From: Myxococcus eversor
GTDB lineage: Bacteria > Myxococcota > Myxococcia > Myxococcales > Myxococcaceae
DNA length: 64,000 bases
Direction: 5' to 3'
Assembly (NCBI RefSeq): GCF_010894455.1
Contig: NZ_JAAIXY010000036.1
Location: 1 to 64,000 of the forward strand
Part shown: piece after piece, positions 1 to 8,315 of the stretch
Layout of the letters: every line of letters starts with the position of its first letter
How positions within the stretch are numbered: position 1 is the stretch's first letter
Translations under genes and position numbers: made by a program
The notes under the pieces: generated by a model
What the model was told of the DNA's origin: nothing
Database searches by the model: none
Seen by the model: the letters and a program-made list of their open reading frames with translations, nothing else

Positions 1-221
1 TCCGCCACCCGCGAGGAACTCCCCGCCGACGCCGTCCAGACCGAGTGGTCGACGGGCGAAGCCGCCACCGCACAGCCCGAATGGGCGACAACGGAAGCGC
101 TCGCTCCCGAAGCCGCGCAGGCTGAGTGGTCCTCCTCCCCGGAGAGCGCGGCCATCGCGCAGCCGGAATGGTCCGCCACCACCGAGGAGCTCCCCGCCGA
201 CGCCGTCCAGGCCGAGTGGTC
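1..221 (+). repeat. Internal 171-bp-period repeat encoding Glu-Trp motifs
   Basis: Bases 1-50 and 172-221 are nearly identical, with four differences in 50 bases. Both encode SAT-x-EELPADAVQ-x-EWS. Shorter degenerate copies of the xEWS unit continue to about base 480. This looks like in-frame duplication within a low-complexity region, so length variation between strains is expected. Confidence 0.8.
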
Positions 222-1347
222 CTCCACGACCGAGCAGCCCGCCACTCCCGAGTGGGGCGCGCCCGCTCCGCAGGCCGAGTCTGCCTGGAACACGGCCGAG
301 GCCGCGCCCGTCGAGCTGCAACCCGAGTGGGTATCCGCGGAACCCGAGCCCACCGCCGAGTGGTCCGAGCAGCAGCCCGCCCCCCAGACCGAGTGGAGCG
401 CGTCATCCGACTCCGCCACGGCCACCTGGGACAGCGAGCCCACGGAGACCCCGCCCCAGCAGTCCGAGTGGAGCGAAGCCCCCGTCGACGTGGAGCCCAT
501 GGTCGAGGCCGAGCCCGTCCAGGCCGAGGACGTGTCCTGGTCCGAGGAGTCCCCCGCCCCGCCGAGCGCCCCCTGGCAGGCCCAGGACAGTCAGCCGTTC
601 GGCGCCCCGGTGACCGACTTCTCCACCGCCGAGCCCGAGTTCGATACGTCGCTCGCGCCGCTCGAGACGGAGGAAGTGCCCGCCGAGCTCGAGCAGGAAC
701 AGGAGCTGGCCGAAATCGAGCTGGTGGAAGAGGCCGTCGAGCCTCCGGAGGTCAATCCTCTACTCGCCGCCACCGCCATGGCCGCCGCCGTGATGAGCGC
801 CGCGCTCAGGCTCCCCGATCCAGCGGCCCGCCCGAGTTCCCACGCGGCCACCGCGCTCCCCTCCGCGCGCGCCCCGCTGGCAACGCCCCCCGTGGCCGAG
901 CGCCCGCAGTCGCTCGCCGCCTCACGGGAGCCGCTCTTCGCGGTCGTCCCTCCGATGCACACCGACTCCATCACCTCGTTCATCGAGGGTGAGCATCGCG
1001 TCATCATCCACACCGTCGAAGGCCAGGTGAAGCGCGGCACCATCCGCGACGCGGACCTGCTCGACGAGGTCATCTCCCTGGAACAGCAGAGCGGCTACGC
1101 GCCGGAGCAGATTCCCGGCAAGCGTGTGAAGGCCATCTTCTTCATGCTCGCCGCCGGCGCACGTCAGCCGCAGGCCGAGGGCCAGAAGATTCGCGTCACC
1201 TTCAACGACGGACGCCAGGTCGCTGGCTTCTCGCAGGACTTCAAGGGCACGACGCCCGGCTTCTTCGTCGTCCCCGCGGACCAGCGCACCAACACCGCCC
1301 GCATCTTCATCTACCGCTCCAGCGTGCAGGCCGTCGCCGAAGGCTGA
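1..1347 (+). CDS. Glu-Trp repeat protein with conserved C-terminal domain (5' end outside window)
   Basis: Open from the first base with no start, so the N-terminus lies outside the window; at least 448 residues are present. Residues 1-160 or so are low complexity, acidic and rich in Ala/Pro/Ser, with about ten Glu-Trp dipeptides in contexts such as AEWSS and PEWSA. An acidic stretch (about 210-245) and an Ala/Pro linker follow. The last 120 residues look folded, starting near HRVIIHTVEGQVKRGTI and ending IFIYRSSVQAVAEG. That tail resembles a domain I associate with DUF6982 in myxobacterial regulatory and TPR proteins; this is recall, not a search. A repeat-rich spacer holding a C-terminal interaction domain is an inference. 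Function unknown. A strong hairpin follows the stop. Confidence 0.75.
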   Translation, partial: SATREELPADAVQTEWSTGEAATAQPEWATTEALAPEAAQAEWSSSPESAAIAQPEWSATTEELPADAVQAEWSSTTEQPATPEWGAPAPQAESAWNTAEAAPVELQPEWVSAEPEPTAEWSEQQPAPQTEWSASSDSATATWDSEPTETPPQQSEWSEAPVDVEPMVEAEPVQAEDVSWSEESPAPPSAPWQAQDSQPFGAPVTDFSTAEPEFDTSLAPLETEEVPAELEQEQELAEIELVEEAVEPPEVNPLLAATAMAAAVMSAALRLPDPAARPSSHAATALPSARAPLATPPVAERPQSLAASREPLFAVVPPMHTDSITSFIEGEHRVIIHTVEGQVKRGTIRDADLLDEVISLEQQSGYAPEQIPGKRVKAIFFMLAAGARQPQAEGQKIRVTFNDGRQVAGFSQDFKGTTPGFFVVPADQRTNTARIFIYRSSVQAVAEG

Positions 1348-1370
1348 GCGACCCAAGGGCACGCGGCACA

Positions 1371-1418
1371 CCCTGAAACGACAGAGGGGCTCCCACATCA
1401 CCGTGGGAGCCCCTCTTT
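1371..1418. terminator. Intrinsic terminator between convergent genes
   Basis: A perfect 14-bp stem (1383-1396 with 1403-1416, arms AGAGGGGCTCCCAC and its complement) closes a 6-base loop between two convergent genes. Read on the plus strand it is followed by TTTCA. Read on the minus strand it is followed by GTCGTTTCAGGG, a tail that recurs at other hairpins in the window. It probably ends both the repeat-protein gene and the yceI-like gene. Confidence 0.8.
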
Positions 1419-1446
1419 CATTCAGCGTCGATGACCGAAGCGACGA

Positions 1447-2067
1447 CTACTTCTTCGCCGGGGCCGGAGCCGCGGCGTCGGCCTTCTTCGTCAGGGACAG
1501 GTCCAGGTTGACGGTGACTTCCTCACCGACCGCCACGCCGCCCGTCTCCAGCGCCTGGTTGTACGAGAGGCCGAAGTCCTTGCGGTTCAGCTTCGTCGTG
1601 GCCGACACGCCCGTGCGGATGTTGCCCCAGGGGTCCTTGGCCTCCTTCGCCGGGCCCGTGACGTCCAGGACCACGGGCTTGGTGACGCCGTGCATGGTCA
1701 GGTTGCCGGTGACCTTCAGCTTGCCCTCGCCCGCCGCCTCTACCTTCGTCGACTTGAAGGTGATGGTCGGGTACTTGGCCGTGTCGAAGAAGTCCGGCGC
1801 CTTCAGGTGCTCGTCACGCTTGGCGACGCCCGTGTTGATGGTCGTCGCGTCGATGGTCGCGTCGACGGTGGACTTGGTGACGTCCTTGTCGTCCAGGTTG
1901 ATGGTGCCCTTCACGTTGCTGAAGGCGCCCTTCACGTTCGTCACCATCATGTGCTTCACGGAGAAATCGGCGCCGGAGTGGGCCGAGTCAATATCCCACG
2001 TGGAAGCCATCGCGAGGGACGGCAGGGCCACCAGCAGGGCAATCGCGCTCTTCAGGGTCGTCTTCAT
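1447..2067 (-). CDS. YceI family periplasmic lipid-binding-type protein
   Basis: 206 residues. The N-terminus MKTTLKSAIALLVALPSLAMA is a clear Sec signal peptide. The mature protein opens STWDIDSAHSGADFSVKHM, the typical YceI start (Trp-x-Ile-Asp then Ser-x-x-x-Phe-x-x-x-His), and ends in a short Ala/Pro/Lys tail. YceI proteins are periplasmic lipocalin-like barrels that bind isoprenoid lipids; the exact ligand and role are usually unknown. A GAGGAG ribosome-binding site about nine bases upstream supports the start. It lies 29 bases downstream of the dioxygenase gene on the same strand, so the two may be co-transcribed. Confidence 0.9.
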   Translation of the reverse strand: MKTTLKSAIALLVALPSLAMASTWDIDSAHSGADFSVKHMMVTNVKGAFSNVKGTINLDDKDVTKSTVDATIDATTINTGVAKRDEHLKAPDFFDTAKYPTITFKSTKVEAAGEGKLKVTGNLTMHGVTKPVVLDVTGPAKEAKDPWGNIRTGVSATTKLNRKDFGLSYNQALETGGVAVGEEVTVNLDLSLTKKADAAAPAPAKK

Positions 2068-2096
2068 AGGGGTGTGCTCCTCGATGAACTACGGGT

Positions 2097-2966
2097 TCAG
2101 GCGCGCAGCGCGAAGCTGCGCATGGACAAGGTTCCGTGATGGAAGCCCTCGAAAACTGAAGTGAGACGGTCTTCGGGGAGGGCGGCTCCGAGGACGAAGT
2201 ACAGCGGCAACAAATGCTCGGCTCTCGGATGCGCGAGCTGCGCATTCGGTGCATCCAACCATGACTGGAGGCCCACGAAATCCCGCGCCTCCAGCTTCCG
2301 CGCCACCCAGGTGTCGAAGGCCCGCGCCCACGGCTCCGGGGACGCATCCTTTTCATGAAAATTCACGCGGCGCAGGTTGTGGACGATGCCACCACTTCCC
2401 ATCAACAGCACGCCTTCCGCGCGCAAGGGACGCAACGCCTCGCCCATCTTCGCCACGTCCGCCGCGCTCGCGCCCAGCGGCATCGACACCTGCACCACCG
2501 GCAACGTTGCCTGTGGAAACGTATGAAGCAGCGGTACCCACGCACCGTGGTCGAGGCCGCGCTCGGTATCCGCGACGGCCTTCAGCCCCGCCGCGCCCAG
2601 CTTGGCCACCACGTCGGAGGCCACGTCCGGCGCGCCTGGCGCCGCGTACCGCAGCCGGTACATCGCTTCAGGAAAGCCGTAGAAGTCGTAGACGAGCGGA
2701 GGCTTCGCGCTCGCGGTGACGCGCACCTCGCCGGGCGTCTCCCAGTGCGCGGACACCACCACCAGGGCCTTCACCGTCGCCGCGCTCTCGCCAAAGGTCT
2801 TCAGCGCGCGCGGATATGCGTCCGCGTCCAGCGCCACCATGGGCGAGCCGTGTGACACGAAGAGCGCCGGAGCCCGCCCGCCCTTCGTGCCAGCATTCAG
2901 GACGCCCGCCACGCCGGCCGCCGCCGCGCCCTGCAAGACCTCCCGCCTGTCCAGTCCGTCTCCCAT
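2097..2966 (-). CDS. LigB/DODA-type extradiol ring-cleavage dioxygenase with twin-arginine-like N-terminus
   Basis: 289 residues of the class III extradiol dioxygenase family (LigB, plant DODA and bacterial YgiD type). Metal-site histidines appear in the family contexts: FVSHGSP (His39), VSAHWE (His74), GSGGIVHN (His196), with HPRAEH (His246, His251) near the end. In this family they bind one Zn or Fe ion. The protein starts MGDGLDRREVLQG followed by an Ala/Gly-rich stretch, resembling a Tat-type signal and unusual for the cytoplasmic YgiD. Substrate unknown; catechol-like compounds are likely. It lies upstream of the YceI-like gene in the same orientation and is divergent from the sigma-54 activator. 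Confidence 0.85.
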   Translation of the reverse strand: MGDGLDRREVLQGAAAAGVAGVLNAGTKGGRAPALFVSHGSPMVALDADAYPRALKTFGESAATVKALVVVSAHWETPGEVRVTASAKPPLVYDFYGFPEAMYRLRYAAPGAPDVASDVVAKLGAAGLKAVADTERGLDHGAWVPLLHTFPQATLPVVQVSMPLGASAADVAKMGEALRPLRAEGVLLMGSGGIVHNLRRVNFHEKDASPEPWARAFDTWVARKLEARDFVGLQSWLDAPNAQLAHPRAEHLLPLYFVLGAALPEDRLTSVFEGFHHGTLSMRSFALRA

Positions 2967-3109
2967 GATGGGCGCCTTCTACTGCAACCCCAGGACCAGG
3001 GCTCAGCTCATTCCAACCCATTGAAATGACGAACTTCCAACATCCTGACGTGCACGGGGCCTCTCAAAACGATAGAGAGAGACATCACTTTGGAAGGGAG
3101 CAGGACACC

Positions 3110-4750
3110 GTGCCGGGGCCATTCGACGGGTTGGAATTGGGGGAGCTGCTGTCCTTCGAGCCGGGGGGCGGACTCATCCACTTCGCGGGGCAGCGGGTGC
3201 TGCTCATGGACCCGGTGGCGCTGGGGCTGTTGCGCAAGGAGCTGGTGAGTCTGATGGGGGTGACAGCCGCGCGCGGCATCTTCACGCGGCTGGGCTACGC
3301 GCACGGCTGGCGCACGGCGGAGGCGATGAAGGGCGCGGTGCCGTGGAAGGATGAGTCGCTGTGGCGTCGCGCGGGCGGACGGCTTCACACGCTGCAGGGC
3401 CAGGTGCGGGTGGAGCGCGTGGAGCGCAAGCCCGAGGAGGGCCCGGAGCCCTTCGCCGAGGCGCAGTGGCGCGACTCGTATGAGGCCGAGCAGCACCTGC
3501 TGCATCTGGGCCGCGCGGACCATCCGGTGTGCTGGAGCCTCACCGGCTTCGCGTCCGGCTACATGAGCTACGTCAACGGGCGGGAAATCTACTGCACGGA
3601 GATGCGCTGCGTGGGCCAGGGGGACGCGGCGTGCCACATCGTCGGCCGTCCCTCCGAGGAGTGGAGCACCGAGTGCAAGGAGGTGCTGCGCTTCTACGAG
3701 ACGCAGTGCATGGAGGGCGTGCTCGGCCAGGTGACGGACGCGCTCAAGCAGGCGGAGCGCAAGCTGCGCGCGAAGCGACAGTCGCTGGCGCGCGTGGGCG
3801 TGACGGAGGACCCCGCGGGCATGGTGGCGCGCGCGGAGGCCATGCTGCGCGTCATCAACCTGGGGCGCCGCGCGGCGAAGGTCGACTCCACGGTGCTCGT
3901 CACCGGCGAGAGCGGCGTGGGCAAGGAGCGCATCGCCCGCCTCATCCACGACGAGTCCACGCGCGCGCACAAGGCCTTCATCGCCGTCAACTGCGCGGCC
4001 GTCACGGAGAGCCTGCTGGAGAGCGAGCTGTTCGGCCACGCGCGCGGCGCCTTCACCGGCGCGACGCACGACAGGCCCGGACTCTTCGAGGCCGCGCACG
4101 GCGGCACCCTCTTCCTCGACGAAGTCGGCGAGGTGCCGGCCTCCATGCAGGCGAAGCTCCTGCGCGCGCTCCAGGAGAAGGAGGTCCGGCGCGTGGGCGA
4201 GAACACCAGCCGCAAGGTGGACGTGCGCGTGGTGGCCGCCACCAACCGCGAGTTGAGCGAGGAGGTGCGCGCGGGCCGCTTCCGCCAGGACCTCTACTAC
4301 CGCCTGCGCGTCATCGAGCTGCGCATCCCCCCGCTGCGAGAGCGCCGCGAGGACATCCTCCCCCTGGCCCGGCTGCTGCTCGCCGAGGCCGCGGAGCGCC
4401 TGGGTCGCAAGGTGTCCGGCCTCGCGCCCGACGCGGCGGACCAGCTCCTGCGCTACGACTGGCCGGGCAACGTGCGCGAGCTGGGCAACGCACTGGAGCG
4501 CGCGGTGGCCCTGTGCGAGGGCAGCCGCGTGGAGCGGGATGACCTGCCCGAGGAGGTCCGCGCCGCGCCGCCCAGCCTCGTCCCCTCCGGCAACCCGCGC
4601 CGGCTGGAGGACATGGAGAAGGACTACATCCTCGCGGTGCTGGCGCAGAACTCGGGCAACCGCGCGCGCACCGCCGAGCAGCTCGACATCGGCGTGGCCA
4701 CGCTCTACCGGAAGCTGAAGCAGTACGGCCACCCGGAGGCGGCCCACTGA
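3110..4750 (+). CDS. Sigma-54-dependent activator with XylR-N/V4R-type sensor domain
   Basis: About 546 residues in three parts. The N-terminal part (about 1-200) has XylR_N and V4R character with conserved Cys/His residues (GREIYCTEMRC, DAACHIVGR), a fold that senses small aromatic or hydrophobic ligands. The central AAA+ domain has Walker A GESGVGKE, the sigma-54 contact motif GAFTGA and a DEVGEV Walker B. A Fis-type helix-turn-helix closes the protein (ARTAEQLDIGVATLYRKLK). I chose the GTG at 3110 because GGAAGGGAGCAGG lies just upstream and because relatives begin near this point; an in-frame ATG at 3026 would add 28 featureless residues. Its target genes are not evident nearby. The stop is 15 bases from the end of the convergent rhomboid-like gene. 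Confidence 0.9.
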   Translation: MPGPFDGLELGELLSFEPGGGLIHFAGQRVLLMDPVALGLLRKELVSLMGVTAARGIFTRLGYAHGWRTAEAMKGAVPWKDESLWRRAGGRLHTLQGQVRVERVERKPEEGPEPFAEAQWRDSYEAEQHLLHLGRADHPVCWSLTGFASGYMSYVNGREIYCTEMRCVGQGDAACHIVGRPSEEWSTECKEVLRFYETQCMEGVLGQVTDALKQAERKLRAKRQSLARVGVTEDPAGMVARAEAMLRVINLGRRAAKVDSTVLVTGESGVGKERIARLIHDESTRAHKAFIAVNCAAVTESLLESELFGHARGAFTGATHDRPGLFEAAHGGTLFLDEVGEVPASMQAKLLRALQEKEVRRVGENTSRKVDVRVVAATNRELSEEVRAGRFRQDLYYRLRVIELRIPPLRERREDILPLARLLLAEAAERLGRKVSGLAPDAADQLLRYDWPGNVRELGNALERAVALCEGSRVERDDLPEEVRAAPPSLVPSGNPRRLEDMEKDYILAVLAQNSGNRARTAEQLDIGVATLYRKLKQYGHPEAAH

Positions 4751-4765
4751 AGTCGTGCTCCCGCC

Positions 4766-5506
4766 TCAGTTGAGGAACTGATCTCGGTCCGGCCGGTCCT
4801 TGTTCTTGGGCACCACGTTCAGGTGCTTGGACCTGCCCCTCAGCTGACGCTGCAAGCGCCAGTGCTGCAGGTGCAGCATCAACCGCTTGGGGCTGGCGCC
4901 GCGCACGTAGGCGAACACCAGCACCATCGCGATGACGTGCGGCAACTGGCTGGCCAGGCCCGCGGTGAGGATGCGCAGCACCACGAAGCCCGCGCCAATG
5001 CCGGCGAACGCGTTGCCCGACAGGGGGATGCCCCAGAAGTTCGTCTGCCCGCGCCCCATCGAAAGGCCGTAGGCGACCCAGAGCACCGTGCCCATCACCC
5101 AGCCGCCCTGGTAACCCATGGGCAGCGGCATGAAGAGGCCCACCACGCCGAGCACGAAGCCCGCGAGCGCCGTGCACCCCACCGCCACCATGAGCAGCCG
5201 CTTCGAGCCCCAGGAACTCTCCAGCGAGCCGCCGATGCTCCACAACAGCAGCGCTCCGAAGAGGATGCTGATGGGCTCGCTCTCGATGAAGGCGTAGGTG
5301 AAGGGCTGCCAGAGAAAGAAGTTGCCGAAGACGGTGTTGGGCGACAGCAGCAGCAACACGCTGTTGGCCGCGCCCTGGTAGCGCAGCAGCAGGTACAGGA
5401 CGGACCCCGCGACCAGCCCCACAGCCAGCTTGGACGACATGGACTCCAGACCGGGCAGGCCCCAGCCTCCGCCACCTCTGCCGCCGAAGCTGCGCGTCGG
5501 TCGCAT
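4766..5506 (-). CDS. Rhomboid-like integral membrane protein lacking the GxSG motif
   Basis: 246 residues with about six hydrophobic segments. The stretch around LWQPFTYAFIE and the Gly-rich helices resemble the rhomboid/derlin fold. The catalytic Gly-x-Ser-Gly of rhomboid proteases is not present: the corresponding region reads MGYQGGWVMG. It is therefore probably a non-protease member of the superfamily. A cytoplasmic basic tail follows the last helix (residues about 205-246). GGAGG six bases before the ATG supports the start. It is followed by the convergent sigma-54 activator. A role in membrane protein binding or quality control is inference only. Confidence 0.65.
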   Translation of the reverse strand: MRPTRSFGGRGGGGWGLPGLESMSSKLAVGLVAGSVLYLLLRYQGAANSVLLLLSPNTVFGNFFLWQPFTYAFIESEPISILFGALLLWSIGGSLESSWGSKRLLMVAVGCTALAGFVLGVVGLFMPLPMGYQGGWVMGTVLWVAYGLSMGRGQTNFWGIPLSGNAFAGIGAGFVVLRILTAGLASQLPHVIAMVLVFAYVRGASPKRLMLHLQHWRLQRQLRGRSKHLNVVPKNKDRPDRDQFLN

Positions 5507-5570
5507 TCAATCCTCCACTACGGGCTCAACAGCCGACCAAAGGTGGTGGAACCCCCGCCGCTTCGCAACC

Positions 5571-5614
5571 CCAAACGACGAAGGGCGCCCCACCCGGTCC
5601 CGGGAGAGCGCCCT
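5571..5614 (-). terminator. Hairpin with GTCGTTT tail
   Basis: On the minus strand, AGGGCGC (5614-5608) pairs with GCGCCCT (5588-5582) around a GC-rich core, then TCGTCGTTTGG follows. It sits 35 bases after the stop of the small gene at 5649-5852 and before the rhomboid-like gene, so it likely separates their transcripts. The tail matches that of three other hairpins in the window. Confidence 0.55.
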
Positions 5615-5648
5615 CGAACATCGACTCCGCGCGTTGCTGGCCGACGAA

Positions 5649-5852
5649 TCAGGCGGCCTTCGCGCGGTAGAAAATCGTGATGGTCAGACAGTGGAACTCC
5701 TTGTCCGAGGACTGGGTCACCACCTTGTCCACCACGTCGACGTTGTTCAAATTCTCCTTGAGCCACTTGGTGATGTTCTCACCCATGTTCTCGCGATCAC
5801 GCGCGAGCGTGGTGGAGAACACCTTGACTCCCGTGAAGCTCGTAACGCCCAT
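5649..5852 (-). CDS. Small conserved-looking protein, function unknown
   Basis: 67 residues, MGVTSFTGVKVFSTT to IFYRAKAA. The composition is balanced with many charged residues and no membrane segment, unlike the Arg/Ala-rich frames that arise by chance in this DNA. The pattern of a basic helix (MGENITKWLKENLN) followed by alternating strands (VDVVDKVVTQSS, CLTITIFYR) suggests a small alpha/beta fold. GAGGGTCGGA precedes the ATG. It is a single-gene unit ended by its own hairpin. I do not recognise the family with certainty. Confidence 0.7.
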   Translation of the reverse strand: MGVTSFTGVKVFSTTLARDRENMGENITKWLKENLNNVDVVDKVVTQSSDKEFHCLTITIFYRAKAA

Positions 5853-6070
5853 TCCGACCCTCGTCTCAAATCTTAAGCTGAGATTCTGGACGTTTACCCC
5901 GAGACGATTCCGCTATCAAGAAACGGGCCCGATTTACCGGCCTCGGGCGAATCCGGGCCACCCAGGCCCGGCCCCACGTCCAGGGGCACATCTCCCACAG
6001 TTGCGCAGCCGACATCCGCGCTCCGCGGGCCAGGAGCCTCGCGCGTCCACTGACGCGAGGCCCAGGAAGT

Positions 6071-6319
6071 TCACCGCCCGGCGGCGGCCCTGCGGCTCTG
6101 ACAGGACACCTCGTCCTTGCAGGCCGGTCCAATGCCTTCCGGGTGGGCGGTGAGCGGCGTCTTGTCGCTCTCCTCCACGCCGCACACCACGCACTTGCGC
6201 TTGCGGTTGCGACGCTCCGCGCGGCGCTGCTCGGCGATGGCCTTGGCCCGCTCGCGGGCCGTCTTCGCGTCCACCTCGTTGCTCATCTCGCGTCCCGGTT
6301 GGAAGTCGTGTGCAGGCAT
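6071..6319 (-). CDS. Small basic protein with Cys-x-x-Cys motif, coupled to thiolase
   Basis: Up to 82 residues. The core is a charged helix (ARERAKAIAEQRRAERR) followed by KCVVCGVEESDK, HPEGIGPACKDEVSC, giving four cysteines and a histidine that could bind zinc. The first ATG overlaps the thiolase stop (TGATG), which favours translational coupling. The more family-like start MSNEVDAKT lies 11 codons later (6286) after GGGACG. The gene is probably real because the Cys/His spacing is ordered and the frame differs from random GC-rich frames. Function unknown; a metal-binding or nucleic-acid-binding accessory protein is possible. Confidence 0.65.
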   Translation of the reverse strand: MPAHDFQPGREMSNEVDAKTARERAKAIAEQRRAERRNRKRKCVVCGVEESDKTPLTAHPEGIGPACKDEVSCQSRRAAAGR

Positions 6320-7515
6320 CAGAGCGCCTCGACCAGCACCGCGATGCCCTGGCCGCCGCCGATGCAGGCGGAGCCGATACCATAGCGTCCACCGCGCCGC
6401 TTGAGCTCATAGACGAGCGTGGTGGTGATGCGCGCGCCGGAAGCGCCCAGGGGGTGACCCACGGCGATGGCGCCGCCGTTGACGTTGGTCTGCTCGCGCG
6501 GCAGGCCCAGCTCCTTCTCCACCGCCAGGTACTGCGGCGCGAAGGCCTCGTTCACCTCGAACAGGTCCACGTCGGCGAGCTTCGCCTGCGCGCGCTCCAG
6601 CAACTGGCGGATGGCGGGCGCGGGGCCGATGCCCATGATTTTCGGGTCGCACCCGGACACGCCCCAGTTCACCAGCCGGGCGATGGGCTTCAGGCCGTGC
6701 TTCTCCACGAAGCTCCGCGTGGCCATCACCATGCTGCCCGCGCCGTCGCAGATGCCGCTGGCGGCGCCCGCATGCACCACGCCGTCCTTCTTGAAGACCT
6801 TGGGCAGCTTGCGCAGCCCCTCCACCGTCGTCTCTGGACGGTTGTGCTCGTCCTTGGCGAAGACGGTGTCGCCCTTCTTGCCCTTGAGCGTGACGGGCGC
6901 GATTTCGTCCTGGAAGCGGCCCGCCTCCTGGGCCGCGGCGAAGCGCTTCTGGGTGAGCACCGCGTACTCGTCCACCTGCTCCTGCGTGAGCGAGTAGTCC
7001 ATCGCGAGCTGCTCGGCCGTCATGGCCATGGGCTGGCCGGTGTAGCTGTCCGTCAGCGCCGTCCAGAGCATGTCCTCCAGGTTGCCCTTGCCCAGGGGCA
7101 GGCCCCAGCGCGCGCCCCGGATGACGTGGGGCGCCTGGCTCATGGACTCGGTGCCGCCGGCGAGCACGCAGCTCGCCTGCTCGGTGAGCATCAGCTCCGC
7201 GGCGGTGGTGAAGGCCTGGAAGCCAGAGCCACACAGCCGGTTGACGCCCAGGGCGGGCACGGAGATGGGGACGCCCGTGCGCAGGCCCACGTGGCGGGGC
7301 AGGTAGATGGCATCCGCGCTCGTCTGCACCACGTTGCCGTACACGACGTGCTGCACCAGCTCCGGGGACACCTTCGCCTGGGCGAAGGCGGCCTTCGCCG
7401 ATTCCACGGCGAGGTCGGTGGCGCTGAGGTCCTTCAGGCTGCCGCCGTAGGTGCCGAACGGGGTGCGCTTGCCGGAAAGAAAGAAGATTTCCTCGGTCTT
7501 GGACACGCTCTTCAT
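6319..7515 (-). CDS. Thiolase (acetyl-CoA C-acyltransferase / acetyltransferase)
   Basis: 398 residues, normal thiolase length. The nucleophile is Cys95 in NRLCGSGFQA, the NEAFAP motif is at about 322-327, His354 lies in GHPLGASG and the second catalytic Cys384 lies in CIGGGQG. It catalyses thiolytic cleavage or condensation of acyl-CoA with acetyl-CoA. Whether it acts in beta-oxidation or in acetoacetyl-CoA formation cannot be decided from the motifs; no hydratase/dehydrogenase partner lies next to it. The downstream small Cys-rich gene starts inside its stop codon. Confidence 0.93.
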   Translation of the reverse strand: MKSVSKTEEIFFLSGKRTPFGTYGGSLKDLSATDLAVESAKAAFAQAKVSPELVQHVVYGNVVQTSADAIYLPRHVGLRTGVPISVPALGVNRLCGSGFQAFTTAAELMLTEQASCVLAGGTESMSQAPHVIRGARWGLPLGKGNLEDMLWTALTDSYTGQPMAMTAEQLAMDYSLTQEQVDEYAVLTQKRFAAAQEAGRFQDEIAPVTLKGKKGDTVFAKDEHNRPETTVEGLRKLPKVFKKDGVVHAGAASGICDGAGSMVMATRSFVEKHGLKPIARLVNWGVSGCDPKIMGIGPAPAIRQLLERAQAKLADVDLFEVNEAFAPQYLAVEKELGLPREQTNVNGGAIAVGHPLGASGARITTTLVYELKRRGGRYGIGSACIGGGQGIAVLVEAL

Positions 7516-7580
7516 GGTGCTCGTCTACCTACTCTCAAGGGGCGCGCGGTGCACGCGCGCAGTGACGGGGTGGCGGGGAT

Positions 7581-8228
7581 TCAGGACGCGCGCCGCCCCA
7601 GGAAGGCGCTGGCGACGATGGCAAGCGCCATCACCGTCCACAACAGCCCTTGCAGGTTCTGCCGGCGTATCTCCTTCCGGCCGAGCCCGCGATACCAGGA
7701 ACGCCCGGCCTCCACCCGACCTTCCCAGGAGAAGTCCCCGGCCGGGGTGACGCCTTCCATGCGGCGCAGGTGGGCGCGCAGCAGGCGTTCGGGCGAAGCG
7801 TCCGCCAGTGAACCGCTGCGGTACACCCCGGGGACGTCCAGGGCGGGGCGGCGATAACCGGCGGTGATGACGAAGCCTTCCGGCGTCAGGGGGGTGAGGA
7901 AGTAGAGCCGGGGCTCGCCGTCCGCCGCCTGGTAGATGGTGGCGAAGACGCGCTCGACGGGGTGGGCCCAGTCGTAGGAGAGCGTGGCGCGCTGGAGGCG
8001 CGGCTTCTCCTCGTGACTGCCGAGCGCCACGAAACCCAACCCCTGGAGTTCGATGGCCAGTTGGGCCAGTTCCAGGGGGATGTCCATCTGGTCCGCCGGG
8101 GCCTCCGGCTCGACTCGGACGCTGTGGGGGAACAGGAAGAGGATGGCGCGCCAGAAGTTGAGCGCCAGGAGGACGATGGCGAGCACGAGGCCAGCGACGA
8201 CGATGCCCAGCTCGGCGAGAACGTTCAT
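7581..8228 (-). CDS. Membrane-anchored protein of unknown function
   Basis: 215 residues from the chosen ATG (MNVLAELGIVVAGLVLAIVLL). There is one N-terminal transmembrane helix (about 5-30), a soluble alpha/beta domain of about 150 residues with RVFATIYQAADGEPRLYFLTP in its middle, and a C-terminal transmembrane helix (LLWTVMALAIVASAFLG). I preferred this start to one 14 codons upstream because the upstream residues are not hydrophobic. It lies between the isomerase and thiolase genes on the same strand. No enzyme motif is visible. Confidence 0.7.
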   Translation of the reverse strand: MNVLAELGIVVAGLVLAIVLLALNFWRAILFLFPHSVRVEPEAPADQMDIPLELAQLAIELQGLGFVALGSHEEKPRLQRATLSYDWAHPVERVFATIYQAADGEPRLYFLTPLTPEGFVITAGYRRPALDVPGVYRSGSLADASPERLLRAHLRRMEGVTPAGDFSWEGRVEAGRSWYRGLGRKEIRRQNLQGLLWTVMALAIVASAFLGRRAS

Positions 8229-8315
8229 GCGGTGAGCACCTGGGAACGTGGCGGGCGACCGGCGGCCCATCCACCCGGGGCACCCTAGCGGAAACCGGCG
8301 CTCCCAGGGCCCCCT

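Noticed and set aside
5866-6132. Minus-strand frame of 88 residues beside the small Cys-rich gene
   Set aside because: Arg/Pro-rich, overlaps the better-supported small gene in another frame, no ribosome-binding site.
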